Below the pieces are notes generated by a model. That model was not told the origin of the DNA and made no database searches. It saw only the letters and a program-made list of their open reading frames with translations. Position numbers and translations under genes: made by a program. Positions 33,622 to 41,794 of a stretch of DNA of 53,628 nucleotides are shown one piece after another. Position 1 is the stretch's first letter; every line of letters starts with the position of its first letter. This stretch comes from Ruminococcus sp. (GTDB taxonomy: Bacteria > Bacillota > Clostridia > Oscillospirales > Acutalibacteraceae), in the NCBI GenBank assembly GCA_017473775.1, contig JAFUJH010000064.1, forward strand, positions 1 through 53,628, read 5' to 3'.

Positions 33622-35457
33622 ATGGCAAAGACAATTGGTATCGATCTTGGTACAACAAACTCATGCGTAGCAGTTATCGAAGGCGGCGAGCCCGTAGTTA
33701 TTGCTAACGCAGAAGGCGCAAGAACTACTCCTTCCGTTGTTGCTTTCTCAGCAAATGGCGAAAGACTGGTAGGTCAGTTTGCAAAGCGTCAGGCTATCAC
33801 AAACCCCACAGGTACAATCTCTTCTATCAAGAGAGAGATGGGCACAGACTATAAGGTTACAGTTAACGGCAAGTCCTACACTCCTCAGGAGATTTCTGCT
33901 ATGATTCTTCAAAAGCTGAAGGCTGACGCAGAGGCTTACCTTGGCGACACAGTAACTCAGGCAGTTATCACTGTTCCCGCATACTTCACAGATGCACAGC
34001 GTCAGGCTACAAAGGACGCAGGCAGAATCGCAGGTCTTGAGGTTAAGAGAATCATCAACGAGCCTACTGCCGCTGCTCTTTCCTACGGCATTGACAAAGA
34101 GTCCGACCAGAAGGTTATGGTTTATGACCTTGGCGGCGGTACCTTCGATGTATCCATCATTGAGATGGGCGACGGCGTTCAGGAGGTACTTGCAACTGCA
34201 GGTAACAACCGTCTCGGCGGCGACGACTTTGACCAGAGAATCATTGATTGGCTGGTACAGGGCTTCAAGGCAGAGGCAGGCATCGACCTGACTGCAGACA
34301 ATATGGCAATGCAGAGACTCAAGGAAGCTGCAGAGAAGGCTAAGATTGAGCTCTCCGGTGTTACTTCCACAGACATCAACCTGCCCTACATCACAGCAGA
34401 TGCAACAGGTCCCAAGCACCTTAATATGACTCTTACCCGTGCAAAGTTCAACGAGCTCACAGCAGACCTTGTTGAGAAGACTATTGCTCCCGTAAGACAG
34501 GCACTCAAGGACAGCGGTCTCCAGATAAACGAAATCGACAAAGTTCTTATGGTTGGCGGTTCTTCCCGTATTCCTGCTGTTCAGGAGGCTGTTAAATCCC
34601 TTATCGGCAAGGAGCCCTTCAAAGGCATCAACCCCGACGAGTGTGTTGCTATCGGTGCAGCCCTCCAGGCAGGTGTTCTCGGCGGTGAGGTTGAGGGACT
34701 TCTGCTTCTGGATGTTACTCCCCTTTCTCTCGGTGTTGAGACAATGGGCGGTGTAATGACAAAGATTATCGACAGAAACACAACCATCCCCACAAAGAAG
34801 AGCCAGATTTTCTCCACTGCCGCTGACAACCAGACACAGGTTGAAATCAATGTTCTTCAGGGTGAGAGAGAGTTCGCAAGAGACAACAAACAGCTTGGCC
34901 TCTTTGCTCTCACAGGCATTGCTCCTGCTCCCAGAGGAATCCCCCAGATTGAGGTTACGTTCGACATTGACGCTAACGGTATCGTTAATGTAAGTGCTAA
35001 GGACCTTGGCACAGGCAAGGAGCAGAACATCACAATCTCCTCCTCCACAAATATGTCCAAAGAGGACATCGACAAGGCTGTTAAGGAAGCAGAGCAGTTT
35101 GCCGCAGAGGATAAGGCTCGCCGCGAGGCAGTTGATGCCAAGAACGAGGCAGAGAATATGGCTTATCAGGCAGAGAAGCTGGTTGCTGAGAACGGCGACA
35201 AGCTGGACGAGGCTGATAAGTCTGCCCTGACAACAAAGGCTCAGGCTGTTAAGGATGCTATCCAGAAGGACGACAAGGCTCTCATTGATGCCGCTAAGGA
35301 GGACCTGCAGAAGACTCTGTACGAAATCTCCAGCAAGCTCTATCAGGCTGCACAGGCAGCAGGTGCCGCACCCGGTGCAGACCCCACAGCTGCCGCTCAG
35401 GGTCCTGAGGGCAATGTATACGATGCAGACTTCACAGATGTTGACGACAATCAGTAA
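33622..35457 (+). CDS. dnaK: Molecular chaperone DnaK (Hsp70)
   Basis: A 611-residue Hsp70. The actin-like ATPase domain starts [13 protein letters not shown] and includes [13 protein letters not shown] and [11 protein letters not shown]; the linker and substrate-binding domain begin at [18 protein letters not shown]; an Ala/Gly-rich tail ends in [11 protein letters not shown]. It lacks the about 24-residue insert near the N-terminus that Gram-negative DnaK proteins have, as expected for Firmicutes. ATG 33622 follows TTTGGAGG. It is in the CIRCE operon, separated from grpE by the palindrome and from dnaJ by 423 bases of repeats. Confidence 0.99.
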   Translation: MAKTIGIDLGTTNSCVAVIEGGEPVVIANAEGARTTPSVVAFSANGERLVGQFAKRQAITNPTGTISSIKREMGTDYKVTVNGKSYTPQEISAMILQKLKADAEAYLGDTVTQAVITVPAYFTDAQRQATKDAGRIAGLEVKRIINEPTAAALSYGIDKESDQKVMVYDLGGGTFDVSIIEMGDGVQEVLATAGNNRLGGDDFDQRIIDWLVQGFKAEAGIDLTADNMAMQRLKEAAEKAKIELSGVTSTDINLPYITADATGPKHLNMTLTRAKFNELTADLVEKTIAPVRQALKDSGLQINEIDKVLMVGGSSRIPAVQEAVKSLIGKEPFKGINPDECVAIGAALQAGVLGGEVEGLLLLDVTPLSLGVETMGGVMTKIIDRNTTIPTKKSQIFSTAADNQTQVEINVLQGEREFARDNKQLGLFALTGIAPAPRGIPQIEVTFDIDANGIVNVSAKDLGTGKEQNITISSSTNMSKEDIDKAVKEAEQFAAEDKARREAVDAKNEAENMAYQAEKLVAENGDKLDEADKSALTTKAQAVKDAIQKDDKALIDAAKEDLQKTLYEISSKLYQAAQAAGAAPGADPTAAAQGPEGNVYDADFTDVDDNQ

Positions 35458-35535
35458 TATAAACTGTTGACGGATTGTGCAGTTACAGAGTATAATGTAT
35501 CAGTAAAATCCATTAAAATAAACGGTGCTGTTCCG

Positions 35536-35662
35536 GGTAAGCCCTCCTCACTGAGGAGGGTGGCATTTGCACAGCAAATGACGGGAGGAGTAAAAGGAAA
35601 GGTTTCCATAACTCCCTCAGTCTTTGCCTTCGGCAAATCCAGCTCCCTCAAGGAGGGAGCCT
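35536..35662 (+). repeat. Family-A hairpin repeat in the dnaK-dnaJ gap
   Basis: It matches 52716-52836 and the reverse of 7091-7227. Outer arms are CCCTCCTCA/TGAGGAGGG (35542-35560) and GCTCCCTCA/AGGAGGGAGC. Variable hairpins are CATTTGC-ACA-GCAAATG (35564-35580) and TTTGCC-TTC-GGCAAA (35623-35637). Confidence 0.8.
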
Positions 35663-35725
35663 ACTCCTTATTTCCGGAGCAGCACCTTGCAGTGTTTTTA
35701 TTAACTATCATACAAAGCAACTCTT

Positions 35726-35845
35726 GGCTCCCCTTGTGAGGGGAGCTGGCGGCGAAGCCGACTGAGGGGTAGTAAAACTATAACTTTTCTCTCCCTCCGT
35801 CTTTGCTTTCAGCAAAGCCACCTCCCTCGTCAGAGGGAGGCAAGT
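35726..35845 (+). repeat. Family-B hairpin repeat in the dnaK-dnaJ gap
   Basis: GGCTCCCCTTGTGAGGGGAGC opens the element; bases 35743-35773 are identical to 1-31. Variable hairpins are CGGC-GAA-GCCG and CTTTGCT-TTC-AGCAAAG (35801-35817). It ends CCTCCCTCGTCAGAGGGAGG. With the family-A copy it fills most of the 423-base gap before dnaJ. Confidence 0.8.
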
Positions 35846-35880
35846 GATATATATTAATCATCATTAAAGAGGGTGAGAAC

Positions 35881-37026
35881 TTGGCTGATAAAAGGGACTA
35901 TTATGAGGTCATGGGTGTAAGCAAAGGCGCATCTGACGATGAAATCAAGAAAGCCTACAGACAGCTTGCAAAGAAATACCATCCCGACCTGAATCCCGGC
36001 AATGCAGAAGCCGAGGCAAAATTTAAGGAAGTAAACGAAGCATACGAGGTGCTCTCCGATAAGGATAAGCGTGCCAGATATGACCAGTTCGGCCACGCAG
36101 GCGTAGACCCTAACTACGGTGCAGGCGGCTACGGCGGAAGCCCCTTCGGTCAGGAAGTAGACTTCGGTGATATATTCAACAGTGTTTTCGGCGGATTCGG
36201 CGGTTTTGGCGGCAGACGCTCCTCAAACCCCAACGCACCCAGACGAGGTGCTGATGTTGAAACTACTGTTACTATCTCCTTTGACGAGGCAGCTAAGGGC
36301 TGTCGCAAGGAGGTAGTATATAACTGCGTTTCCACCTGCGAGGAATGTTCAGGCACTGGTGCACAGAAGGGTACATCCCCCAAGACCTGCCCCACCTGCT
36401 CTGGCCGCGGTCAGGTAAATGTTCAACAGCGGACACCCTTCGGTGTAGTGCAGACCTCCAGAGTCTGTGATGCTTGCCGAGGCACAGGTAAGATTATCGA
36501 CAACCCCTGTAAGTCCTGTGGCGGCAACGGCAGAAAGAAAAAGCAGAGAAAAATCGAAATCAACATCCCTGCAGGCGTGAACACTGACCAGGTGCTCAAT
36601 GTATCAGGTCAGGGTTCAAGCGGCACTAACGGCGGCCCTGCAGGTGATTTACATGTATACATCAATGTCCGTCCTCATCCCATCTTTGAGCGCAGAGGCG
36701 ACGATGTGTGGTGTGAGTTCCCCCTTACCTTTACTCAGGCGGCTCTGGGTGCAGAGGTGGTTGTTCCTACCATTGACGGCAAGGTAAGCTACAGTGTTCA
36801 CGACGGTACTCAGCCGGGAGATGTGTTCAAGCTCAAGGGCAAGGGTATTCCCCATATTAATGGCAGAGGACGAGGCGACCAGTATGTAAAGGTCACCATC
36901 GAAGTCCCCAGAAACCTGAGCTCCAAGCAGAAGGAGGCACTCAAACAGTTTGAGTCCTCCACAACAGAGAAGAACTACACAAAGCGTAAGAGCTTTATAG
37001 ATGTAATCAAGAGTCTTTTTGACTGA
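35881..37026 (+). CDS. dnaJ: Chaperone protein DnaJ (Hsp40)
   Basis: A 381-residue co-chaperone that stimulates the DnaK ATPase and delivers substrates. It has a J domain with HPD ([10 protein letters not shown]), a G/F-rich region, a zinc-finger domain with four CxxCxGxG-type repeats ([36 protein letters not shown]) and two C-terminal beta domains. The start is a TTG at 35881 after GAGGGTG; no ATG fits the family N-terminus ([17 protein letters not shown]). The 423-base repeat-filled gap upstream is unusual for a dnaK-dnaJ pair. Confidence 0.97.
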   Translation: MADKRDYYEVMGVSKGASDDEIKKAYRQLAKKYHPDLNPGNAEAEAKFKEVNEAYEVLSDKDKRARYDQFGHAGVDPNYGAGGYGGSPFGQEVDFGDIFNSVFGGFGGFGGRRSSNPNAPRRGADVETTVTISFDEAAKGCRKEVVYNCVSTCEECSGTGAQKGTSPKTCPTCSGRGQVNVQQRTPFGVVQTSRVCDACRGTGKIIDNPCKSCGGNGRKKKQRKIEINIPAGVNTDQVLNVSGQGSSGTNGGPAGDLHVYINVRPHPIFERRGDDVWCEFPLTFTQAALGAEVVVPTIDGKVSYSVHDGTQPGDVFKLKGKGIPHINGRGRGDQYVKVTIEVPRNLSSKQKEALKQFESSTTEKNYTKRKSFIDVIKSLFD

Positions 37027-37066
37027 TAACATTTAAGTACAAAGCACAAAGACAGAGGTGTTTTTT

Positions 37067-37990
37067 ATGGAATGGACCGAAATCATAATCTCTGTACACA
37101 GAGACAACCTTGAAACAGCAGAGGCTATTGCCCATATGATAGTCCCCTACGGCTTCTATGTAGAGGATTACGCCACTATGATGGAAGAGGTAATGGAGAT
37201 TGCTCACATCGACCTTATCGACGAGGAGCTTCTCTCAAAGGACAAGGACAAAGCTCTCATCCATGTTTACATCAGCCCTGAGGAGAATCCTGCAGAATCC
37301 ATCGCCTTCCTGCGTGAGAGGCTTTCTGCCGCAGGAGTAGATAACGAAATTGACACCACAGGCTGTAGTGAGATGGATTGGAGGAATAACTGGAAGCAGT
37401 ACTTCTTCCCCATTCCTGTAGGTGAAAAACTCCTTATCCGTCCTACATGGCGTGATGAATATGACGCAGGAAACAGAAAGGTCATCAACATTGACCCGGG
37501 TATGGCATTCGGTACAGGCAACCACGAGACAACAAGACTCTGCCTTCAGTGTCTTGAAAAATATGTAAGCGACGGCGACAAGGTTCTGGATGTAGGCTGT
37601 GGCAGCGGTATACTCTCCATTGCGTCTATCCTTTTAGGTGCGCAGAGTGCTTTTGGTGTGGACATCGACCCCACCGCAGTACGCACTGCCCTTGAAAATG
37701 CAGAAATGAACTCCGTTTGTAACAAATGCACCTTCGTTGCAGGTAACCTGACCGATAAGGTTGAGGGTGTTTACGAGATTGTAGTTGCAAATATTGTAGC
37801 AGATGCTATAATTATGCTGTCAGCAGATGTGAAGCAGTTTATGCGTGAGGACTCTGTTTACATTATGAGCGGTATCATTGATAAACGCCACGAGGATGTG
37901 CTCGCTGCTATTGAGAAGGACTTTGAGGTTATAGAGACCTTCGAGGAAGCAGGCTGGGTGTGCATCGCCGCAAAGGTGAAGAAAGCATAA
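37067..37990 (+). CDS. prmA: Ribosomal protein L11 methyltransferase
   Basis: A 307-residue SAM-dependent enzyme that methylates ribosomal protein L11. It has an N-terminal substrate-recognition domain with WRNNWKQYFFPIPVGEKLLIRPTW, then a Rossmann methyltransferase with DPGMAFGTGNHETT and VLDVGCGSGILSIAS (SAM site), and VVANIVADAI. ATG 37067 follows AGAGGTG by six bases. It directly follows dnaJ, the usual dnaJ-prmA order; the common next gene rsmE is instead at 46893-47621. Confidence 0.95.
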   Translation: MEWTEIIISVHRDNLETAEAIAHMIVPYGFYVEDYATMMEEVMEIAHIDLIDEELLSKDKDKALIHVYISPEENPAESIAFLRERLSAAGVDNEIDTTGCSEMDWRNNWKQYFFPIPVGEKLLIRPTWRDEYDAGNRKVINIDPGMAFGTGNHETTRLCLQCLEKYVSDGDKVLDVGCGSGILSIASILLGAQSAFGVDIDPTAVRTALENAEMNSVCNKCTFVAGNLTDKVEGVYEIVVANIVADAIIMLSADVKQFMREDSVYIMSGIIDKRHEDVLAAIEKDFEVIETFEEAGWVCIAAKVKKA

Positions 37991-38065
37991 GCAAAACAAC
38001 ACTCAGGCATCACATTCACCTGTTATGCTGATAAAACTGAAATTTATTACACGGAGGTACTACCT

Positions 38066-38779
38066 ATGAATAAACCCAACAAAAGAGACGGACTCAACCT
38101 TATTTTCTCCGCATTCCTGATTCTGGGCTACATTGTCTGTTGCTACTTTTTCCTTACAATGTCTGCTACAGTCGGCGGTGTGGAGCCCTATCTGAACACA
38201 CTTGTGTTCGCAGTATTCGGTCTGGTTATCTTCTATGCAACCAGAGTCGGCGAGGGCAAGCCTGTTAAGCGTTTCAGTCTTGCAACACTGCTCATTGTTG
38301 ACCTTCCCGCTTTGTATGTGATTCTGGCACAGCTTATTCCTGCTCTGCCCTTACATACCATTGTTGCAAACTTAGGCGGTACAACTCCCCTTGACTTCAG
38401 CCCCTTGTTTATTCTTGCCTGCGTAGCACTGGGTTACGGACTCCCCTACACCTTCTTCAGCGGCTTTGAGATGGTAGCAGAGGATACCAAAAACGCAGAG
38501 GATGACTGCGGCTGTGATTGCTGTGAGTGCATTGAGCTTAGCGGTGAGTTTGTTCTTTGCGAAGAAGGCGTTGACGGAGCACTGCTTGTAGTAGACGACT
38601 ACGACTTAGAGTTTGACCCGGAGAAGGAAATCAAGCTTTCCGATGTTACTCCTGCAAACGAAGAAATAAAGATTGGCTCCTATGTAGTCTTTGTTACCTC
38701 TGAGGTTGAGATAGAAGCTGAGGCTTCCGAGGAAACAGAAGAAACAGAAGACGCAGAGGACACAGCAGACGCTGAGTAA
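38066..38779 (+). CDS. Four-helix membrane protein with Cys motif and acidic tail
   Basis: A 237-residue protein of no family I recognise. Four hydrophobic segments lie in the first 135 residues; then comes a cluster CGCDCCECIE (about 150-160) that could bind metal, a small beta-like stretch, and a C-terminal tail made almost only of Glu, Thr and Ala. ATG follows CGGAGG. It lies between prmA and mrp, about 75 bases after the former, and may be cotranscribed with prmA. No function is assigned. Confidence 0.75.
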   Translation: MNKPNKRDGLNLIFSAFLILGYIVCCYFFLTMSATVGGVEPYLNTLVFAVFGLVIFYATRVGEGKPVKRFSLATLLIVDLPALYVILAQLIPALPLHTIVANLGGTTPLDFSPLFILACVALGYGLPYTFFSGFEMVAEDTKNAEDDCGCDCCECIELSGEFVLCEEGVDGALLVVDDYDLEFDPEKEIKLSDVTPANEEIKIGSYVVFVTSEVEIEAEASEETEETEDAEDTADAE

Positions 38780-38791
38780 TAAAAATTATAC

Positions 38792-38820
38792 TTGATGAAT
38801 TCCCTTTAAAGGGGTACAAT
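38792..38820 (+). promoter_or_regulatory. Promoter of mrp
   Basis: TTGATG (38792-38797), 17 bases, then TACAAT (38815-38820). Confidence 0.7.
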
Positions 38821-38830
38821 ATAAAAGCAC

Positions 38831-38854
38831 AGGGTGTACATCGCTGTACACCCT
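38831..38854 (+). promoter_or_regulatory. Hairpin at the 5' end of the mrp message
   Basis: AGGGTGTACA-TCGC-TGTACACCCT is a perfect 10-bp stem with a tetraloop, starting about 4 bases from the predicted start point and 26 bases before the ATG. No T-run follows, so it is not a normal terminator; it may stabilise the message or bind a protein. Confidence 0.55.
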
Positions 38855-38880
38855 ATTCATTTGGAAAAGAGGTATGTATT

Positions 38881-39702
38881 ATGGGTTGCACACATAATTG
38901 TGAAACCTGCGGAGAAAATTGTGCATCTAAGGGCGAGAACACTATCCCCAAGGAAGCTCTCAATGCTCACAGCAGTGTCAAGAAGGTAATCGGCGTTGTA
39001 TCAGGCAAGGGCGGCGTAGGCAAGAGCCTTGTTACCTCTGCTATGGCAGTTATGATGAACCGCCGCGGCTACAAGAGCGCAGTGCTTGATGCTGATATCA
39101 CAGGTCCTTCTATTCCCAAGGCGTTCGGTCTTACTGACAAATGTCAGGGCAGTGAGTTCGGTATTCTGCCTGTTACCACCAAGACAGGCATTGATGTAGT
39201 ATCTATCAACCTGCTTCTTGAGAACGAGACCGACCCTGTTGTATGGCGCGGTCCTGTCATTGCAGGCACAGTAAAGCAGTTCTGGACTGAGGTTGTATGG
39301 AACGATGTAGACTTCATGTTCATTGATATGCCTCCCGGAACAGGTGATGTTCCCCTGACAGTATTCCAAAGCCTGCCCATTGACGGCATAATTGTTGTGG
39401 CTTCTGTTCAGGAGCTGGTAGGAATGATTGTGGAGAAAGCGGCAAAAATGGCAAAGCTGATGAATGTTCCCATCATTGGTCTTGTTGAGAATATGAGCTA
39501 CTTCAAGTGCCCCGATTGCGGTAAAGAGCACAAGATTTTCGGTGACAGCCACATTGAGGAGATTGCCGCAAAATACGGCACACAGGTGCTTGCAAAGCTC
39601 CCCATTGACCCCGACCTTGCAAAATGCACAGACACAGGTACAATGGAGCTGTTTGTAGGCGATTACTTTGAGGCAGCCGCCGACGCAGTAGAAAAAATCT
39701 GA
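38881..39702 (+). CDS. mrp: Mrp/NBP35 family iron-sulfur cluster carrier ATPase
   Basis: A 273-residue ParA-like P-loop ATPase that carries Fe-S clusters to target proteins. The deviant Walker A is SGKGGVGKSLVTSA; IDMPPGTGD and a C-terminal CPDC pair (the cluster-binding CxxC) are present. A short N-terminal Cys-rich extension (MGCTHNCETCGENC) probably binds a further cluster or metal. The start is supported by AAGAGG. It has its own promoter and leader hairpin, and it fits an organism with a heavy need for Fe-S proteins such as Rnf. Confidence 0.93.
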   Translation: MGCTHNCETCGENCASKGENTIPKEALNAHSSVKKVIGVVSGKGGVGKSLVTSAMAVMMNRRGYKSAVLDADITGPSIPKAFGLTDKCQGSEFGILPVTTKTGIDVVSINLLLENETDPVVWRGPVIAGTVKQFWTEVVWNDVDFMFIDMPPGTGDVPLTVFQSLPIDGIIVVASVQELVGMIVEKAAKMAKLMNVPIIGLVENMSYFKCPDCGKEHKIFGDSHIEEIAAKYGTQVLAKLPIDPDLAKCTDTGTMELFVGDYFEAAADAVEKI

Positions 39703-39734
39703 TAATAATTCAACTTGACAGAAAATTCGTACTC

Positions 39735-39866
39735 GTGGCTCCCCTTGTCAGGGGAGCTGTCACCAAAGGTGACTGAGGGGTAGTAAAACTCTTATTAAAT
39801 CTGAATTTTCTCTCCCTCCGTCTTTCGGATGTGTCGAAAGACACCTCCCTCATCAGAGGGAGGCAA
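39735..39866 (+). repeat. Family-B hairpin repeat after mrp
   Basis: GGCTCCCCTTGTCAGGGGAGC opens, GAGGGAGGCAAG closes. Variable hairpins are GTCACC-AAA-GGTGAC (39759-39773) and GTCTTTCG-GATGTGT-CGAAAGAC (39820-39842). The shared frame ACTGAGGGGTAGTAAAAC and TTTTCTCTCCCTCCGTC matches 35761-35801. Confidence 0.8.
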
Positions 39867-39882
39867 GGGCTTTTTATACTGT

Positions 39883-39914
39883 AACCTCCGATTTTTGTCG
39901 GAGGTTTTTATTTT
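39883..39914 (+). terminator. Intrinsic terminator after mrp
   Basis: AACCTCCGA (39883-39891) pairs with TCGGAGGTT (39898-39906) and a TTTATTTT run follows. The repeat above lies between mrp and this terminator, so it is transcribed. Confidence 0.9.
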
Positions 39915-39961
39915 GCAAAAAATACACATACTATCATTGAATATTCATTGGCGGTGGGTGT

Positions 39962-40384
39962 ATGGGCTTATCCCGAAGGGTTTTGTTATTATGGAATATC
40001 CGTGTTTTTTTGATTCTTGTGCTTCTGTTCCCTGTTTCTGATTATCTTTCTGTTGACAGGATTTGGAGGCTTCTGATTTTTCTGATAATCTTTGTGTGTA
40101 TTCTTGTGTATTTTCTGTTCAGATACAAAAGCTGTGTCCTTGAGCTGAAAAAGGAAAGCCTCACCCTTCACACAGGTGTACTGATACGCAGAGCGCTCAC
40201 TGTAAAATACAGGCACATAGTTGCAGTCAACGAAGTACACACGCCCCTGTCACATCACCTTAATCTCTGCAATCTTTTAATATACTTCGAGGGTGCCGCA
40301 TTTCTGCTTCCACCCCTTGATAAAAAACTGACACAGCAGATTGAAAGCAACATAAAAGCAGAGGTCACAAAGAATGAAGCATAA
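39962..40384 (+). CDS. Bacterial PH-domain membrane protein (YdbS-like)
   Basis: A 140-residue protein with two N-terminal transmembrane helices (about 10-30 and 35-55) followed by one bacterial pleckstrin-homology domain (bPH2/DUF304) containing LHTGVLIRRALTVKYRHIVAV. It overlaps the next gene by 11 bases. Pairs of short and long PH-domain proteins of this kind (YdbS-YdbT) are common in Firmicutes; in Bacillus they are linked to resistance to bacteriocins, but that role is not shown here. Confidence 0.85.
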   Translation: MGLSRRVLLLWNIRVFLILVLLFPVSDYLSVDRIWRLLIFLIIFVCILVYFLFRYKSCVLELKKESLTLHTGVLIRRALTVKYRHIVAVNEVHTPLSHHLNLCNLLIYFEGAAFLLPPLDKKLTQQIESNIKAEVTKNEA

Positions 40385-41762
40385 ATCTTCCCCCATATAT
40401 ATAGCCGTATTCCTGTACCGCTTTGCCTTTCTGCTTTTAGCACTGCCGCTGCAGGCAGTGCTTTTTGAAGGAACAGCTCCACAGGTTGCGGTGTATATGT
40501 ACCGACTTGATATATTTATTCTTGGATTTCTGTGCATATGGGCAGCAGTGTGCTATGGCAGTATCAGGTACAGCACCCGTATCAACGCCTTAGTAACACA
40601 AAAAGGCGTCTTGTTTACACAAAAAAATCAGGTTTTCCTCAGTACCTTTGACACTCTGCGTATAACAGCAAACCCTGTTTTCCGACTGTTCAAGGTCTGC
40701 AAAATTCAGACAACAGCCTCAAGGAACATCAAAGCCTTATATCTTAACCGAAAAAGTGCAGAAACACTCATTAACTTTTTCTGTACCGACGCAACTAATA
40801 AATCGAAAAAGCTCAACTCCAACCTCTTTTCTGTGCTGATATTCTCCGCAGGCTTTTCGGGTGCACTGACAGGGCTTCTGTCGGCAATTCCTTTGCTTCG
40901 CAACATTGCCGGAATCTTGGGAGAAAGCAACACCCAGAACATCCTTGCAAGTGCCGACCTGTGGGTATATATAGGCTATACGGCTCTGCCGCCCTTTCTG
41001 CGTACACTCTCCACGCTTTTTCTGTGGGCTTGGGGCATTGGAACCTTTGCAGAGCTTAACCGCTATCTGGGTCTTACCGCTTACTTTCAAGGTGACCGTG
41101 TTATTGCTCGTCACGGACTGTTTACAAAACACCTGACTGTTCTTCGTACAGGTGCTGTGGCTTGCGTTGTCCTCAGACAAAGTATTCTTCTGTATTTTTT
41201 GGGACTTTTCACCGCAGAAGTTTATCTGCCGACAGGCAAAAGAGAAACAAAAGTCCCCCTGCTCCTTGCAAGCAAAAAAGAAAAGTGCAAAGACCTTTTA
41301 CACGCTCTCGGTATGCAGACCTGTCACAGAACCTTACCCTATGCAAAACCGCCTGCAAGCACCCTGTGGGGCTATGTGTGGAAGCCTCTGTTGTTTTTAT
41401 CCTTTGTATCTCTTTTAAGCATCGGGGTGGATATACTGACCCCATACCGTGTGGAAGTACACCTGATGGTTTTCATCACCCTGTGGGGCTGTGTGTGGTT
41501 TCTGTTTTCAGCTTTTGCTCACAAGCACAGTGCTTTATTTTATGACAGCAGCGGACTCATTATCCGCACAGCACAGGGGCTGAGCTTCACAACAGTACAC
41601 ATCCCCCGTAATAAAGTAAGAGCTATCAGAACAACTCAGAATATTTTTCAGAGAAGAAAAGGTGTCTGTAACCTGTATGTTTATGTCCGCTCTGCACGCA
41701 GGCAATACTTCCTGATTAAACACATTGACAAAAGCAAAACCGCACAGCTTACCTTGGGGTAA
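40374..41762 (+). CDS. Bacterial PH-domain membrane protein (YdbT-like)
   Basis: A 462-residue protein with about six transmembrane helices and three predicted bPH2 modules after helix pairs (around residues 70-130, 225-305 and 385-455), the layout of YdbT. A motif such as YFQGDRVIARHGLFTKHLTVLR marks the second module. The ATG lies inside the end of the preceding gene, so translation is coupled. The stop codon lies inside the terminator stem. Confidence 0.85.
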   Translation: MKHKSSPIYIAVFLYRFAFLLLALPLQAVLFEGTAPQVAVYMYRLDIFILGFLCIWAAVCYGSIRYSTRINALVTQKGVLFTQKNQVFLSTFDTLRITANPVFRLFKVCKIQTTASRNIKALYLNRKSAETLINFFCTDATNKSKKLNSNLFSVLIFSAGFSGALTGLLSAIPLLRNIAGILGESNTQNILASADLWVYIGYTALPPFLRTLSTLFLWAWGIGTFAELNRYLGLTAYFQGDRVIARHGLFTKHLTVLRTGAVACVVLRQSILLYFLGLFTAEVYLPTGKRETKVPLLLASKKEKCKDLLHALGMQTCHRTLPYAKPPASTLWGYVWKPLLFLSFVSLLSIGVDILTPYRVEVHLMVFITLWGCVWFLFSAFAHKHSALFYDSSGLIIRTAQGLSFTTVHIPRNKVRAIRTTQNIFQRRKGVCNLYVYVRSARRQYFLIKHIDKSKTAQLTLG

Positions 41763-41780
41763 ACTGTGCGGAAATTTATT
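41740..41780 (+). terminator. Terminator overlapping the YdbT-like stop codon
   Basis: CCGCACAGCTTACC (41740-41753) pairs with GGTAAACTGTGCGG (41758-41771) with one mismatch; AAATTTATT follows. The TAA at 41760-41762 is in the 3' arm. It faces a convergent gene 15 bases away. Confidence 0.8.
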
Positions 41781-41794
41781 GTGTATTATGGATT

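Noticed and set aside
33748-34419. Long open frame antisense to dnaK (223 codons), and similar long antisense frames opposite grpE, mrp, glgP and malQ
   Set aside because: They lie wholly inside strongly conserved genes, have Cys/Ser/Leu-rich translations typical of reversed coding sequence, and lack ribosome binding sites.
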